Shown here piece after piece: positions 9,357 to 20,610 of a stretch of 64,000 nucleotides of DNA (position 1 is its first letter; each line of letters opens with the position of its first letter). This DNA is from Macrosoma leucophasiata (taxonomy: Eukaryota > Arthropoda > Insecta > Lepidoptera > Hedylidae), in assembly GCA_036365455.1 (NCBI GenBank), contig JAWQUS010000003.1:2686001-2750000 (forward strand), written 5' to 3'. The position numbers and the translations under genes were made by a program. The notes under the pieces were generated by a model that ran no database searches, was not told where the DNA came from, and saw only the letters and a list, made by a program, of their open reading frames with translations.

Positions 9357-9908
9357 AAATACACTCCGATATTCGAATACGAACAAGACATTCACGAAAC
9401 AGACTAATGCTAGGTTTATTGGCAAATAGCTTCGACTCGGCGAACTCCGAAACAGTTACGGATAGTTTTCAGTTTAGATACTGTTTGATTAGAAACGGCT
9501 TGAGATTTCCAAGTATCGAAGACGTCTATAAAGCATTTGTGTAATATTGGTAGTTCAAGTTCGCAAAGGTCATAAAGTTTGTATTAAGATGTAAGAGAAC
9601 TAGCTTGCGCCTTCGACTTCATTCGTCAAATATAGATATAGGCTTTTATCCCAATTTAAAACATGCAAGACAGCTGAAACACGAGCAAGTATTAATGTGC
9701 AAATTTTCGTGAAAGTAAGAAACTTTTTTTTTTTCATGCATACTTTGACCTACAATTTCACTATTTCAAGGGAAAATCACCAAAAATCCTTTCTTACTCG
9801 TATACGTAGTAATAACAGCCGCTGTGAAATGCCTTTTTAGTCCAAAAGTTTGAGCTGGGCGTTGATATGTTAGTCATTGAGTCAGAACTTTCTTTTTTGA
9901 ACCTACAT
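9357..9908. other. No recognisable feature
   Basis: I see no gene, RNA or repeat family here; the sequence is ordinary AT-rich DNA with short homopolymer runs. Confidence 0.5.
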
Positions 9909-10116
9909 CAGAGAATATGTAATAATACTACTTATAGAATGGACACTTCGACGTTCCGCCGATTTACCCCTTCCCCTTTTATGGGCGACGGTTGGTATTT
10001 TGTACGTGCTACGCACACAGGTGCTCGTGTAAATACACGTCACTGATTGATGTCTGTGTAATAGAAACCAAATTAAGCGTTTGTATGTAATTTTGGCGGA
10101 GTGTCCGCGGTGTGCC
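9909..10116 (+). repeat. S220 repeat copy 1
   Basis: It shares GAATGGACACTTCGACG, ATGGGCGACGGTTGG, ACGTGCTACGCACACAGGTG and GAGTGTCCGCGGTGTG with 27151-27423 and 55812-56040. No coding frame is evident. Confidence 0.65.
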
Positions 10117-10148
10117 TACATTAATGTCCATTTTAAATCTCTGAAAAA

Positions 10149-10246
10149 AATTGCCTTCCTACAAAAATCGAACCCAATTCCAAGTCAGTAGAAACATTTA
10201 ACTTAAAATATTTTATATTGCGTAACTAGATTCCAAGGAATATTTC
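10149..10246 (+). repeat. Direct repeat a, copy 1
   Basis: It contains TTGCCTTCCTACAAAAATCG to CGTAACTAGATTCCAAGG. It recurs in the same orientation at 11268-11364 with only a few differences. It lies 130 bp upstream of direct repeat b. Confidence 0.7.
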
Positions 10247-10374
10247 AAAGGCACTAGAAATCTTCTCGATTAGAATACTATCAACATATGGTACCTACCT
10301 ACCAACACGACAGAATATGTAGGCGCCACGCACAAAAACACCTAAATCAGATTAAAATGAGAATTTTTTTCGCT

Positions 10375-10613
10375 CCATCAATATTCAGCTAGGTGCTACA
10401 TCTTTCCACCAAGACGGAATGTTCAGTCAATTTGAACGTATAAAGTGCCCACTTTATTTCCTGGATCGTGCACCAGCTATGTCACGTGATTAAAATTCAT
10501 TGCGGGCTTGAAGATCGCGTTAGATTTCCCGGGGGTATATCAAGGTGATGTATTAAGACCTCTCTTGTTCCTATAATACGGATCATAACGTCCCGGAAAA
10601 CTCACTGGATGCA
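10375..10613 (+). pseudogene. LINE reverse-transcriptase fragment, copy b1
   Basis: Positions 10532-10573 translate as GVYQGDVLRPLLFL. In non-LTR reverse transcriptases this block normally reads G-x-P-Q-G-S/D-x-L-x-P-x-L-F, so the relic is recognisable although the P is now Y. Upstream residues in frame are KIALDFP. No catalytic F/Y-A-D-D motif was found nearby. The same fragment is duplicated at 10986-11227. It is a decayed piece of a LINE polymerase, too short to assign to a clade. Confidence 0.55.
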
Positions 10614-10985
10614 GTTTTTTTAGGGATCCACAGATGATTTAGGATTTCGTAGTCTACGTTAATAACTTCCCTTAATCCTGTTGGTCCGTCTATCTTTTCG
10701 CAAGTTAGTTAGACTCTTAGTACGTACTACGCAGTTGGAATTTGGCATTATATATTCGTCACGTCGACGAATTGGTCAAATTAAATCCAATGGTGAATTT
10801 CCATCACAATAAAACTGATTTATTTCAAGTTTGGATTGTAACTCCTATGTTTAATCCCCGCTGATAACCCTATGTGCTCGCGGATTACTCCCTGAAGTAG
10901 ACAACGGCCGTTTTCTTGCATCTAGATGAATATAAAAAAACACTTTCGTTCCCAATATCCACTTAAATCAAATTTCAATTCGTGC

Positions 10986-11227
10986 CAGCAATATCCAGCT
11001 AGGTGCTACATCTTTCCACCAAGACGGAATGTTCACTCAATTTGGAGGTATAAAGTGCCCATTTTATTTCCTGAATCATACACCAGAGCTGTGTCACGTG
11101 ATTAAAATTCATTGCAGACTAGAAGATCGCGTTAGATTTCCCGCGGGTATATCAAGGTGATGTATTAAGACCGCTCTTCTTCTTATAATCAAGATCATAA
11201 CGTCCCGGAAAACTCAATGGATGCATT
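10986..11227 (+). pseudogene. LINE reverse-transcriptase fragment, copy b2
   Basis: This is a direct copy of 10375-10613 (shared CTACATCTTTCCACCAAGAC and AAGATCGCGTTAGATTTCCC). Here 11144-11185 reads RVYQGDVLRPLFFL, so the motif is kept with substitutions. Several base changes separate it from copy b1, suggesting an old duplication of an already dead fragment. Confidence 0.55.
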
Positions 11228-11267
11228 TGCATTTTTGAGGAAATCATAGATTATTGAGGAAAAAATT

Positions 11268-11364
11268 ATTGCCTTCCTACAAAAATCGAACCCAATTCCA
11301 AGTCCGTAGAAATATTTAACTTAAAATATTTTATATTGCGTAACTAGATTCCAAGGAATATTTC
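11268..11364 (+). repeat. Direct repeat a, copy 2
   Basis: This is the counterpart of 10149-10246. The order along the region is a1-b1-b2-a2, all in the same orientation, which a simple tandem duplication does not give. Confidence 0.65.
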
Positions 11365-11369
11365 CAACT

Positions 11370-12720
11370 AAGTAATAGGCCTAGTAAAAAAGTCTTATGT
11401 AACATCTAATCGATCAGTCTGCCCGACCCAAAAACTAAAACCATTCACCATTCTGTCAAGTTGCTGTGAAGGATTGCCAAATTTTAGCAAGGATTAAACA
11501 TAATAGACGTTGGAAAAGATAGACTCAACAAAATATCTACTGTGAGTTCTTTAACTGAAATAAAACTCGATTTAAGATAAAATAAACGCGAAGCAAATGC
11601 CTCGATGGCTTAGTAATGGAAAGACAGTAACTGTTCAGTTAGAGATTCTCGGTTTCATGTTCTCTTGTCGGATAGGAATAATTATTGTTTTTTGTATGAA
11701 AACCACGTTTTTTTTTTCAATAAAGATTATTCAGATGGTCAGATGGCACTCCCGAATCTTGGAAATGTACCTGGTTAATCTCAATGGGCTCCTTTTAGTA
11801 GATGACATTAAAAAATCAAATTCATCGGGGTAAGTGAACAAAGAGGTACCGCGAACTTGCCAAAAAATCAACTAGGTCTAGGTCTAGGGTCTAACGAAAT
11901 CAGAACTCAAAGTAAATAGAGATGAACTTTAATACGTGCTTAAAGTGAATATGGTGAACTTACTATAACTACTGAACATACAGTTACGTAAACGGCGGCT
12001 AATCTTGTGACCGCAATACAACTTTTAGACAGAGCCATCTGTCGACCAGTAGGTTGAACTAGCATACAAAGCTCAAGTTTGATCTGAACAGTAAGTCTAT
12101 ATGAAATAGAGTTTATTACTCAATAAGAATTAATTTACATTTTGGATTTGTTGGATAGATCTACACCTGAAATAACAGAATAACTATCCAAACACTTGTA
12201 AAATTGAAAGAAAATTAAAAACTATTAATTTTCTTACTCTATTTGGTAATTCAAAGGCGGTACAGAGATCCCCAATGTAGCTAGGGCATGAATAAATATT
12301 ACCACTATAAATATTTAACTTCTGAAAGAATAGATTTCAGATAAACACCGTCCTAAATAAAATACGTGTATAAAGAAAACGATAAATCCCTATCTTTTTA
12401 CATGTATCACTAAAACCATAGGTATAATATTTGAAGTGGAATTGCCGAAGCGAGCACTTTTACGATCGTCTCTGCCTCCGTCATCAGCGAGGCGCGATAG
12501 CATCTGTTATTACATTCTAACCGTGCTTATTCTGAACAATGACCGTTCCAGATCTGCGACACAAGTACGTATATATTTTGATTTTGGTAACCTTTGAAGA
12601 CAATTGTTAAAACACGAAAATCATACATTATTGTTACCTTTTATTCGCCAACGCCATCAACATCGTTCGTAATCAAAAAAATATAATCATTTTTCAACGG
12701 TACACAACAATCACTTACAA
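11370..12720. other. No recognisable feature
   Basis: The longest open frame, 78 codons from 11597, has no recognisable motif and no codon-like pattern. Nothing else stands out in this 1.3-kb AT-rich stretch. Confidence 0.5.
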
Positions 12721-12892
12721 TTTTTTTGGTAAGTGGTCACCGTCGCCTATGAACATTTGCAACACCAGGGGAGTTGCCAACGCGCTGTCAACCTTGAAGG
12801 ACTCTTTTGACGCCATTTTTGAAGAACCCCATATTGTAGCACCGAGGGAGCACCTCAGAGGGAAGTTCGTTCCATAATTTACGCGAGTTAAT
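12721..12892 (-). pseudogene. LINE ORF2 C-terminal relic
   Basis: On the minus strand this is the same 3' coding end as 1066-1405 (GGTGCTCCCTCGGTGC, then GACGGTGACCACTTACC). It runs directly into an R300-A copy on the plus strand, so one element inserted into or next to the other. It has no intact frame. Confidence 0.55.
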
Positions 12893-13150
12893 TGACGGAG
12901 CTCGCGGGCTTAGGCACCACCGCATTACCTAATATACTTGCCGCTAAATGTTAGTGTTTAGCACTATCGTATTTCGGTCAGGTGGTAATGTACGGCCCTG
13001 ATATTTCCGGCACAGAGGCATAACACCTTAGGCCTCAGGAGTGGTAACGCATCTGCATAACCTTGGTCTTTGTGTGGGTGTCTATAGGCTGCAGTCATCA
13101 CTTAACATCAATGTGAACTTCATGTTTGTTTGCCACTTCAATTTTATAAA
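12893..13150 (+). repeat. R300-A, start missing
   Basis: It begins at TTGACGGAGCTCGCGGGC, lacking the first 25 bp or so, and ends at TTTGCCACTTCAATTTTAT with an A tail. Confidence 0.75.
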
Positions 13151-13155
13151 AAAAA

Positions 13156-13740
13156 CGAAATTGCTTCACGTTCAACTTATAAAATAGTAGTACTTTCTAG
13201 CAACATTAAATTTGAAACCGGCATTTGTTTGTCTAAGTTGTACGAGGACAAAGGGTCTAGATTACCTAATAGGCAAAGTTAAAACTGAAGAACAGTAAAG
13301 TATTTACTTACTTGAACTTTATTACAGAGAGTACTCAAATAATGAGGTCCCGATTGTTCTGAAGGAGATGGTTCGTGAATATCCAAGATGGCGGGGGAAA
13401 CAAATACTATTTATCGGGTCATTATATCGAAGTAAGGGTTCCGAGAAACTTGGAAAAATAAGGGGTTTAAGTTGTACCGATCCGCTTCCCATAATAGGAG
13501 GTAATCAATCGTGCCAATTTAATTAAAGTGAACCCAGTAATTTGAGTAAATTATTTTCGATGTTTAAAAATTATCCGAGTGTATTGCAGGGCGGGAAATG
13601 CGGATTGATGGTTCCACGCTTATCGTTGCTTACAATATTCTCGATTCCATTTCATTACGAATGATCAATGGATAAACATTAACTGGTATTTGAACTTTAT
13701 TTGAAGACGAAGCCTGTACAGTATTTAACAAGATATATTG
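13156..13740. other. No recognisable feature
   Basis: Nothing identifiable was found in this AT-rich stretch. Confidence 0.5.
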
Positions 13741-13897
13741 CATAACGAACAGAAAGAAGATTTCGACTCATTTCGACTCTGTAGTGTGAATCTTACGCAC
13801 CTTACCTGTGAGATTTGTCGATCATTTTAATCAAGTATTGACCAGCACCGGACTATCAGTGCTTACATAGGCAGTGTCCAACAGTCCAGATAACGTT
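13741..13897 (-). repeat. Diverged relative of the 4424-4616 repeat
   Basis: GCACCTTACCTGTGAGA, TATTGACCAGCACCGG and GTGCTTACATAGGCAGTG align with 39150-39235, but the inverted pair is decayed (GATAACGTTCTA remains). Confidence 0.5.
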
Positions 13898-13900
13898 CTA

Positions 13901-14210
13901 AACGTAACTTCACGCCTGTAATCCCCGAAGGGGTAGGCAGAGGCAAATGTATGCATTCAAGCATACATGCACACCCACGATTCGCCGGTTACGTTTTGGT
14001 CCATGTAACAGGTGGCGAGCCTGTTGACATCACCGGACACATTACCAAACTTCGAGGTACTGGGAAATTTCCAGAAAATGGAAAAATCCCAATAGAACCA
14101 GAGATAAAGGACTTTACACAATTATCTCTGATAACCCCCTACCCGGGCATCGAACCCAGGACCTCAGCGTAGTACTAGTGGGCTGCTACCATTAGGCTAC
14201 CGAGGCAGTT
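13901..14210 (-). repeat. tS2 SINE, full length
   Basis: On the minus strand it runs from AACTGCCTCGGTAGCC through the B box (GGGTTCGATGCCC) to the constant 3' end GGGGATTACAGGCGTGAAG. The 73-codon open frame on the plus strand is a shadow of this SINE. Confidence 0.8.
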
Positions 14211-14549
14211 ACGTCTCATAACGTTCTACAAAGTCAAAATTAGCCTATTGTCTCCTTCGTAGGCTAGATGTGCATTAGTTTTTGCTGCGTACCGTACCGT
14301 ATTGTTGCAGTTCATTCTAGGTGCTGTCAAAATTTTGTTTCGATTGTCTGACATCATAGCTCGTTTGATAAAATGCGACAAAGCGATTCAGAACGCGTAT
14401 TATGATTGAAATCTTTCCGATAGCCACTATGCAGTACATTGATGTTTTGATGTAACGTGATAATTAAGATCATTTTAGAAAAACAGTAATGTACTGCAAA
14501 TTGACTTTTACACTGATGGAGACCGAGTTACAGAATACACCTGCTGGTG

Positions 14550-14990
14550 GACAATAAAAAATAGGTGCTTGCTCATCTACACTGATATTATAAAGCTGAC
14601 GAATTTGTTTGTTTGTTTGCTTGAACGCGCTAATGTCAGGAACTACTGGTCCGATTTGAAAAATTATTTCAGTGTTATGTAGCGTCCACTACATTAAGGC
14701 GCCAACTAGTGGAATACAATGAAACCTTACAGTACTCGTCTAGTACGATAGATGGCGTGCATTCGAATTACATCGCACATACGAAGATTTCTCAAGAGTT
14801 GGCATATATACAACTTCCCAACGTCAATCGTTGGGCCGCGGCCCGCCAGGCGCTACCACCTCGCCTGGTCGGAGGACCCTCCCTTTTCGCCGGAGGAACA
14901 TTTCCACCCGTCCCTCCACAGTTAGATAGCCCATTTATTGAGGAAGGCTAGGTTATATAACATCACGCTAAGATGAATAAGAAAGAGTAG
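14550..14990 (+). repeat. Dispersed element split by another insertion
   Basis: GATATTATAAAGCTGACG to AAATTATTTCAGTGTTA, then TTAGATAGCCCATTTATTG to AACATCACGCTAAGA, are consecutive parts of one common lepidopteran repeat (from memory). They are separated by ~245 bp at 14676-14921 with a GC-rich right half (GGGCCGCGGCCCGCC). Confidence 0.5.
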
Positions 14991-15147
14991 GAAAATTGCA
15001 ACCACGCGAAACCGGGGCGGGCCGCTATTCGACTATAAATGTACTAAAGTACGAAGCAGGACACTCCCCTTGGCAGCATGGTTCCAGTTTTCATAAGTCT
15101 ATGTACCACACTTTCACTTAGTAACATGACATAGAACAAAATGTTGT

Positions 15148-15436
15148 TTTTACTGGTGGTAGAGCTCCTGTGACGGAGCTCACGGGCGTAGGCACCACCG
15201 CATTACCTAATATAATTGCCGCTAAATGGTAGTGTTCAGCACTATCGTGTTCCGGTCAGGTGGTAATGTACGGCCCTGTTATTTCCGGCACAGAGGCATA
15301 ACACCTTAGGCCTCAGGAGTGGTAACGCATCTGCATTTTGACCTTTGTCTAAGTGTGAGTGTCTATACGCTTCAGTCATCACTTAACATCAATGTGAACT
15401 GCATGCTTGTTTGCCACTTCCATTACATAAAAAACC
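15148..15436 (+). repeat. R300-A, full length
   Basis: It is complete from TTACTGGTGGTAGAGCTCC to CCATTACATAAAAAA. It is a good reference copy for the family. Confidence 0.8.
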
Positions 15437-15864
15437 CTGTATTTTAAATTATCGTTACATTAATGAGTGTTTTTTTTTACAATGATTGAATAAAAATAAC
15501 ACTTCCAGTGTCCAGACACCGACGGCAGAGAAAATTCGAGAAAGTAACAAGTAAATCGAAAGATATTTTTTGAGTAGCAATAAAAACAAGCGTGGATTCC
15601 GCAGATAGCCTTCGACAGGAGATGGGTATAATTGTCCCTCTCGAAGGTAAAGGGGAAGATTCTTTGATACACCCTTTCATCCCGACGCGCCCTAAGATTA
15701 GGGCTGTTGTTTTTTGTAACATTTGAGATTGTATCGAAAATGAAGGTAAATTCTGCAAAAGAAAGACTTCCAAAAGGAAATGGTATTTTGAAGTGTAATA
15801 TTTATTAAAATTAAACTCAAAATGCTGACGTTAGAAAACATTTATTTTCTACAGTAGTCTTTTT
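15437..15864. other. No recognisable feature; 98-codon frame on minus strand
   Basis: A minus-strand open frame at 15477-15773 has no domain, signal or homologue that I can recognise, and no nearby promoter or polyadenylation pattern makes it convincing. Confidence 0.4.
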
Positions 15865-16137
15865 ATTAATGGAAGTGGCAAACAAGCATGCAGTTCACAT
15901 TGATGTTAAGTGATGACTGCAGCCTATAGACACTTACACAAAGAACGAGGTCAAAATGCCGATGCGTTACCACTCCTGAGGCCTGAGGTGTAATGCCTCT
16001 GTACCGGAAATTACAAGGCCATACATTACCACCTGACCCGAACACGATAGTGCTGAACACTACCATTTAGCGGCAAGTATATTAGGTAATGCGGTGGTGC
16101 CTACGCCCGCGAGCTCCGTCACAGGAGCTCTACCAAA
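15865..16137 (-). repeat. R300-A, nearly full length
   Basis: On the minus strand it starts TGGTAGAGCTCCTGTGACGG, lacking a few 5' bases, and ends at CACTTCCATTAATAAAA. It faces away from the copy at 15148-15436. Confidence 0.8.
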
Positions 16138-16232
16138 AGTCTCTTTCTTAGTAGAGTTTCCGTAGTTCGTAGTTTCCATCGTAGGTGTGATTGTTGTGCA
16201 TGATTCTAACGTTCATAACTAGTCGTTATTGT

Positions 16233-16332
16233 CATTGGGTTTAGATTGAATCGCTCTGCTATATTGCTTTAACCAATGCGCGCGGCTTATGTAAGAGCAA
16301 GGCAGCGGAGCTATCCAATCGCAATCCAATGG
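16233..16332. repeat. Imperfect ~28-bp inverted repeat
   Basis: CATTGGGTTTAGATTGAATC near 16235 pairs imperfectly with GCTATCCAATCGCAATCC near 16310. It could be a decayed short DNA element. Confidence 0.35.
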
Positions 16333-16619
16333 CAATTATGTCTAATTATGTTAACAGAATTAGGCCTCTGGGCGACATTGAGCGTCATTTAAACTTTCGA
16401 CAATCATTAACCTCATTATTAGTGAAATTCGAAATTCGAATATGTGCCTGAAAAACAAAAGTTTCATCCTCATCATATGCTGCTCAAAAATATAACTGGC
16501 AAAAAGTAGGTACGCATATGTACACATGGATCCAGATAGCATGCAGTACACTCTATTCACACGTGCAAAATGTTAGTTATGAAAAACAAGAGATTTGAAT
16601 GCAGTTATGTGGGCTGCAG

Positions 16620-16760
16620 ACCGGGAGCTAAGCTAACTTAGTTTAGTTAAGCTCGCATAGCTGACGGAGTTTTTCGTATTAGCTTGCAATCTGCACCCAA
16701 GTACGAAAAACTACGTCGGCTACGCGAGCTAAGCTAAACTAAGTTAGCTTAGCTTTCGGT
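16620..16760. mobile_element. Foldback element, 53-bp arms
   Basis: Arms 16626-16678 and 16702-16754 are imperfect reverse complements (AGCTAAGCTAACTTAGTTTA against TAAACTAAGTTAGCTTAGCT), with outer ACCG/CGGT. The 23-bp centre is unremarkable. Target duplication is not evident. Confidence 0.6.
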
Positions 16761-17090
16761 ATGTAAATGGCATTATTCAATTAATAGAGTATTTGACAAT
16801 GAGTAAATTTACGTCTGTTTGAAACGTGTACCTCATCACTTTGTCCGGTAGACGTCCACTGCTGTACAAAGCCTTCCCCAAAATGACTTACAACAGTTTT
16901 GTGCGTCATTAGGGGCGAATATGCCATGATCGTCACGCATGACAGGCGAATTAGCGATCGTAGTAGCACTAGTTTATCGCTGGAAGCTACTGTCCAACTG
17001 TCCACCCCATTTTGTTGTATTAAACCTGTTGGAACGGTTTAACAGACATTGTTCGGTTTATATTTACAGTCAGGGAAATCCATATAAAAA

Positions 17091-17396
17091 AACGTAACTT
17101 CACGCCTGTAAGCCCTGAAGGGGTAGGCAGAGGTAAAATGCATGCATTCAAGCAAACACCCACGATTCGCCGGTTACGTTTTGGCCCATGTAACAGATGG
17201 CGAGCCTGTTGACATCACCGGGCACATCACAAAACTTCAAGGTACTGGGTAATTTCCAGAAAACGGAAACATCCCAATTGAACCAGAAATAAAGGACTTT
17301 ACACCATTATCTGTGATAATCCCCTACCCGGGAATCGAACCCAGGACCTCAGCGTAGTAGTAGTGGCCTGCTAGGCCTACCACTACCGAGGCAGTT
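17091..17396 (-). repeat. tS2 SINE, full length
   Basis: The constant 3' end (minus-strand AGGCGTGAAGTTACG) is at 17091 and the head AACTGCCTCGGTAG at 17396. Internal sequence matches 13901-14210 closely. Confidence 0.8.
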
Positions 17397-18046
17397 AAAT
17401 TTATAAATCTATGCTTATCCAAAATCAAATAAAAATACAGCTGTTATTATCATAACATAAAGCTCTTGTGATCAAACGGACAGTACCCTAATAGTATTTA
17501 CTGTCAGTAAAATTTTAATAACACACAGAACTGGCAAATGGTATACAACTGCAAAAAATTTTCACTTTTTGGCATAAAAACCCTAAGCAATTATATGAAT
17601 CAATTTAGAACAGTAACGTCCAACCGTTCCCAGGATCCGATATACATCGATTTAATATCAACTTGTTATTTACTGCATAATGTCATTTTCATTGGATCGT
17701 AAACATTTTTATATTCGAATGGAATTGTTATGTGATCTTGATTCGTCATTTCGCGTGAAACGGATATTGGGGAGGGTAACAGAACAGTAAAAACGTAACG
17801 TTAAATAACACGTTACAGTTTAACGATGTTGACAACGGTTATTGATTTTGCGGTTTAGTTGTATCGTTTCGTTGCGGGTTTTTGTGGCTTTACGGGGCAA
17901 GGTCAAGTTGTATTCTTTTAAAACGTTGAATAATAAAAAGATTCATAAAAAAATTACCTCTTATACAAATGCGAATAAAAATCTGTCTGTCTTCATATTA
18001 GGTACGCTTTATCATCGTCATCAGTATTTTAAACACAGTAGGTAAA
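17397..18046. other. No recognisable feature
   Basis: The 67-codon open frame at 17842 has no recognisable motif. Nothing else was identified. Confidence 0.5.
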
Positions 18047-18298
18047 AACGTAACTTCACGTCTGTAATCCCCGAAGAGGTAGGCAGAGGTAAATGCATGC
18101 ATTCAAGCAGAGCCTGTTGCCATCTCCGGGCACATTACCAAACGCCGAGATACTGGGAAGCTTCCAGAAAATGGAAAAATCTCAATAGAACCAGAAAAAA
18201 AGGATTTTAAACCGTTACCTCTGATAGTCCTCGACCCGGGAATCAAACCCAGGGCTTCCAGCGTAGTGGCCTGCTAATACTAGGCAACTGAGGCAGTT
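18047..18298 (-). repeat. tS2 SINE with internal deletion
   Basis: Both ends are present, but about 50 bp around the GATTCGCCGG segment is missing (AAGCAGAGCCTGTTGCC joins across it). Confidence 0.75.
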
Positions 18299-18354
18299 GC
18301 AATAAGTAATTTATGTATACCTAACTTAGGATATCAAAGCGAGAATAGTATATG

Positions 18355-18460
18355 ACCAACTTCAAATCATTATACATACACCCTAAAATCTTATTTATAT
18401 ATAAATATATAAAAAAAGATCCGGACGAATTGAGAACCACCTCCTTATTTTGAAGTTGGT
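18355..18460. mobile_element. Short element with ACCAACTTCAAA ends
   Basis: ACCAACTTCAAA at 18355-18366 is the reverse complement of the right end TTTGAAGTTGGT. The interior has GATCCGGACGAATTGAG, a phrase I recall from widespread lepidopteran repeats. The target duplication is unclear. Confidence 0.45.
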
Positions 18461-18464
18461 TAAA

Positions 18465-18962
18465 AATACGCTTACACTCACAGACCCACATTAGGTATTA
18501 TATAAACCTGTGTCGTAGATGGCGTTGTACCATAGAGCAACACGGAGGGGAGTAGCCATATGCAGGCTTTCCCCTCTGTCAAAGTACAAGATCAAATGAT
18601 CTTACACCTATCAGCCTTAAATGTGTGCGTGAAATTGTTTCTGTATTTTGTTTAAGTCAAGGTGTGAGTTTTGTAGTAATAGACGTTTTTTGTAGTGTGC
18701 TTGTGTGTCGCACGCATTTCGCCCCGCAAAAAATGACAGACTATTTTGCATCGGTAATACACGCTATGGCTACTCCCCTCCGGTCCGCCGCGACCGGTGG
18801 ACCGCGTTGCTCTATGCGTTGTACACATACAACACATACACAAACACCCAGACCCGAAACAAATATCTGTAGGCCAAATATTTTTCCCGGTGCAGGGATC
18901 GAACCCGCGACTTTTCGAATCAAACGGTCATCTCACACCGCTGGACTGACCGGGTCGTTAGA
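18465..18962 (-). repeat. tRNA-derived SINE (tS1) split by M8
   Basis: The 3' end CGCTTACACTCACAG (minus-strand tail) starts at 18471 and the tRNA-like head ends near 18962 (GACCGGGTCGTTA). The B box reads GGGATCGAACCC at 18895-18906. The body is interrupted at GTTGTAC by M8, with the 8 bases CGTTGTAC on both sides. Confidence 0.8.
18531..18816. mobile_element. M8 short inverted-repeat element, copy 1
   Basis: Ends CATAGAGCAACAC and GCGTTGCTCTATG are inverted repeats. The 8-bp target duplication CGTTGTAC lies at 18523-18530 and 18817-18824. An 8-bp duplication fits hAT or P superfamilies; the terminal bases do not decide between them. No transposase is encoded, and open frames through it are shadows. 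Confidence 0.85.
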
Positions 18963-19490
18963 CATCGTCATTTGGATTGAAAAATGGGATGAAAAACCTA
19001 TTCAATGATACCTCACGAAAAAAATGTGACACTAGCGAGCTCAAGACCAATCAACTGACATAAGAATCATGAAAATCGTCCTACGCGTTCGGGCTCTAGA
19101 TTGCCACAAAGGAATAAACATACATATATTGACTGATAAACACATTACCCTTCTCCGCGTCCCGCAGTCGGGTAATAAACACAAACCGTACGACACCCAA
19201 GTCACTAGACTTAGCCACACGAGAAAGCCTTAGTAATTACTCGACTAGCAAAGATACATGCGTACGGCGCTCGGATAATCCGCAGAATTGCTGTTATCCG
19301 CTAATCCGACGATCAGACACGAGCGGAGAGCGGGCGAGGCTGTTTAGATTTGGGATAGAATGACCGAAGTTATAGATCGACACAGACGATTGGCGGTGGC
19401 GCAATACATAAGCGGTAGCATTTTTTAATATCTGTAAACCTAAATAGACAAGTACATTTTTATGTCAGAGACCAAAGACAAAACAACTCA

Positions 19491-19770
19491 ACTGGTGGTA
19501 GAGCTCCAGTGACGGAATTCGCGGGCGTAGGCACCACCGCATTATCTAATATACTTGCCGCTAAATGGTAGCGTTCAGCACTATCGTGTTCCGGTTAGGT
19601 GATACGTCTCTGTTATTTACGGCACACAGGCATAACACCTTAGGCCTCAGGAGTGGCAGCGCATCTGCATTTTGACCTCTGGTCATTATGTGAGTGTCTA
19701 TAGGCTGCAGTCATCACTTAACATCAATGTGAACTGCATGCTTGTTTGCCACTTTTGTTACATAAAAAAA
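19491..19770 (+). repeat. R300-A, full length
   Basis: It runs from ACTGGTGGTAGAGCTCC to TTGTTACATAAAAAAA. A second partial 3' end follows at 19771-19856 (ACTGCATGCTTCATTACAT). Confidence 0.75.
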
Positions 19771-20032
19771 CTCAGACGTGGCAATACATCTGCACTTTTT
19801 GTTTTGAGTGTCACTCACTACCTAAGTCAACTGCATGCTTCATTACATAAAAAAGATAAAGTTCTTGATAGTGTATGACATAATGTGAAACATGAATGTC
19901 TTGACGATGCTTGTAGATAAACCTTTGCAGCAGTAGAAATCAGTTAAATCAGTTTATCGACTACATAACTAGAAGATAAGGCCGAGGCGTAGGTTAGCGA
20001 CACCTCCGCCAATTAGTGGAGGGAAAATCTTC

Positions 20033-20610
20033 CGCTAGTAGGTACAGTTCGTCAACAGAACAATGACGGTCAAACTATACCAATAGGATTATAATAATGG
20101 CAACCCATTATACGTCTCACTGCTGGGCACAAGTCACTCCCCTTTTTGGGGGGAGGCCTGGAGCTTACTCCACCACGCTGCTCCAATGCGGGTTGGTGGA
20201 GATACGGGTTAGTGGCTAACCCGCTATCGGATTTTTTCAAACCGCCCATAAGGCCTCCGACAAGGTTTAACGACTGCTATCTATCGATAACAACCGGAAC
20301 CGACGGCTTAACGTGCCCTCGTAAGCACGGAAACGCGCATTTTAATTTGCCACTAGCTGTCACCCATCACAATCTTGACCGTACCCGTAATGATTATCCG
20401 AGTAGATCGCTTACGACATACACAAGCCGCGGGGCCATGCGCGCTTCAATAGGCCAATAGGGTTGGTAGTATGTAAATACAATAACGCGCTGCAACCTCC
20501 ACTGCGATTTCTAATCCGCATGCCATGCCTGGCAATTATGGTATATGCCCCTTACAGGAAGGCTTTTGTCCAACAGTAGACGACTTCCAGCTGGATTGAT
20601 GATGATGACG
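20033..20610 (+). repeat. T2 LINE tail split by T3
   Basis: TCGTCAACAGAACAATGACG to ATAATGGCAAC is the left part; from about 20463 GTAGTATGTAAATAC to TTGATGATGATGACGATG is the right part, ending in the ATG/GAT tandem tail. The insert is the reversed T3 copy at 20101-20458. Confidence 0.6.
20101..20458 (-). repeat. T3 LINE 3' tail inside T2
   Basis: On the minus strand: GGCACGTTAAGCCGTCGG, CCTTGTCGGAGGCCTTATG, GCAGCGTGGTGGAGTAAGC and GCCCAGCAGTGAGACG. This is the longest T3 tail in the window. A 104-codon frame crossing it is not a gene. Confidence 0.65.

Noticed and set aside
10375..11227. Endogenous virus reverse transcriptase
   Set aside because: The Q-G-D-x-L-x-P-L-L-F motif fits non-LTR retrotransposons and there are no LTRs, protease or envelope features.
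14709..14951. 80-codon frame ending in a proline-rich stretch
   Set aside because: It crosses the junction between an inserted fragment and its host repeat.
15477..15773. 98-codon minus-strand frame as a gene
   Set aside because: No motif, no supporting signals, and length within chance expectation for 64 kb.
18625..19008. 127-codon frame
   Set aside because: It runs through the M8 element and the tS1 SINE; no protein motif.
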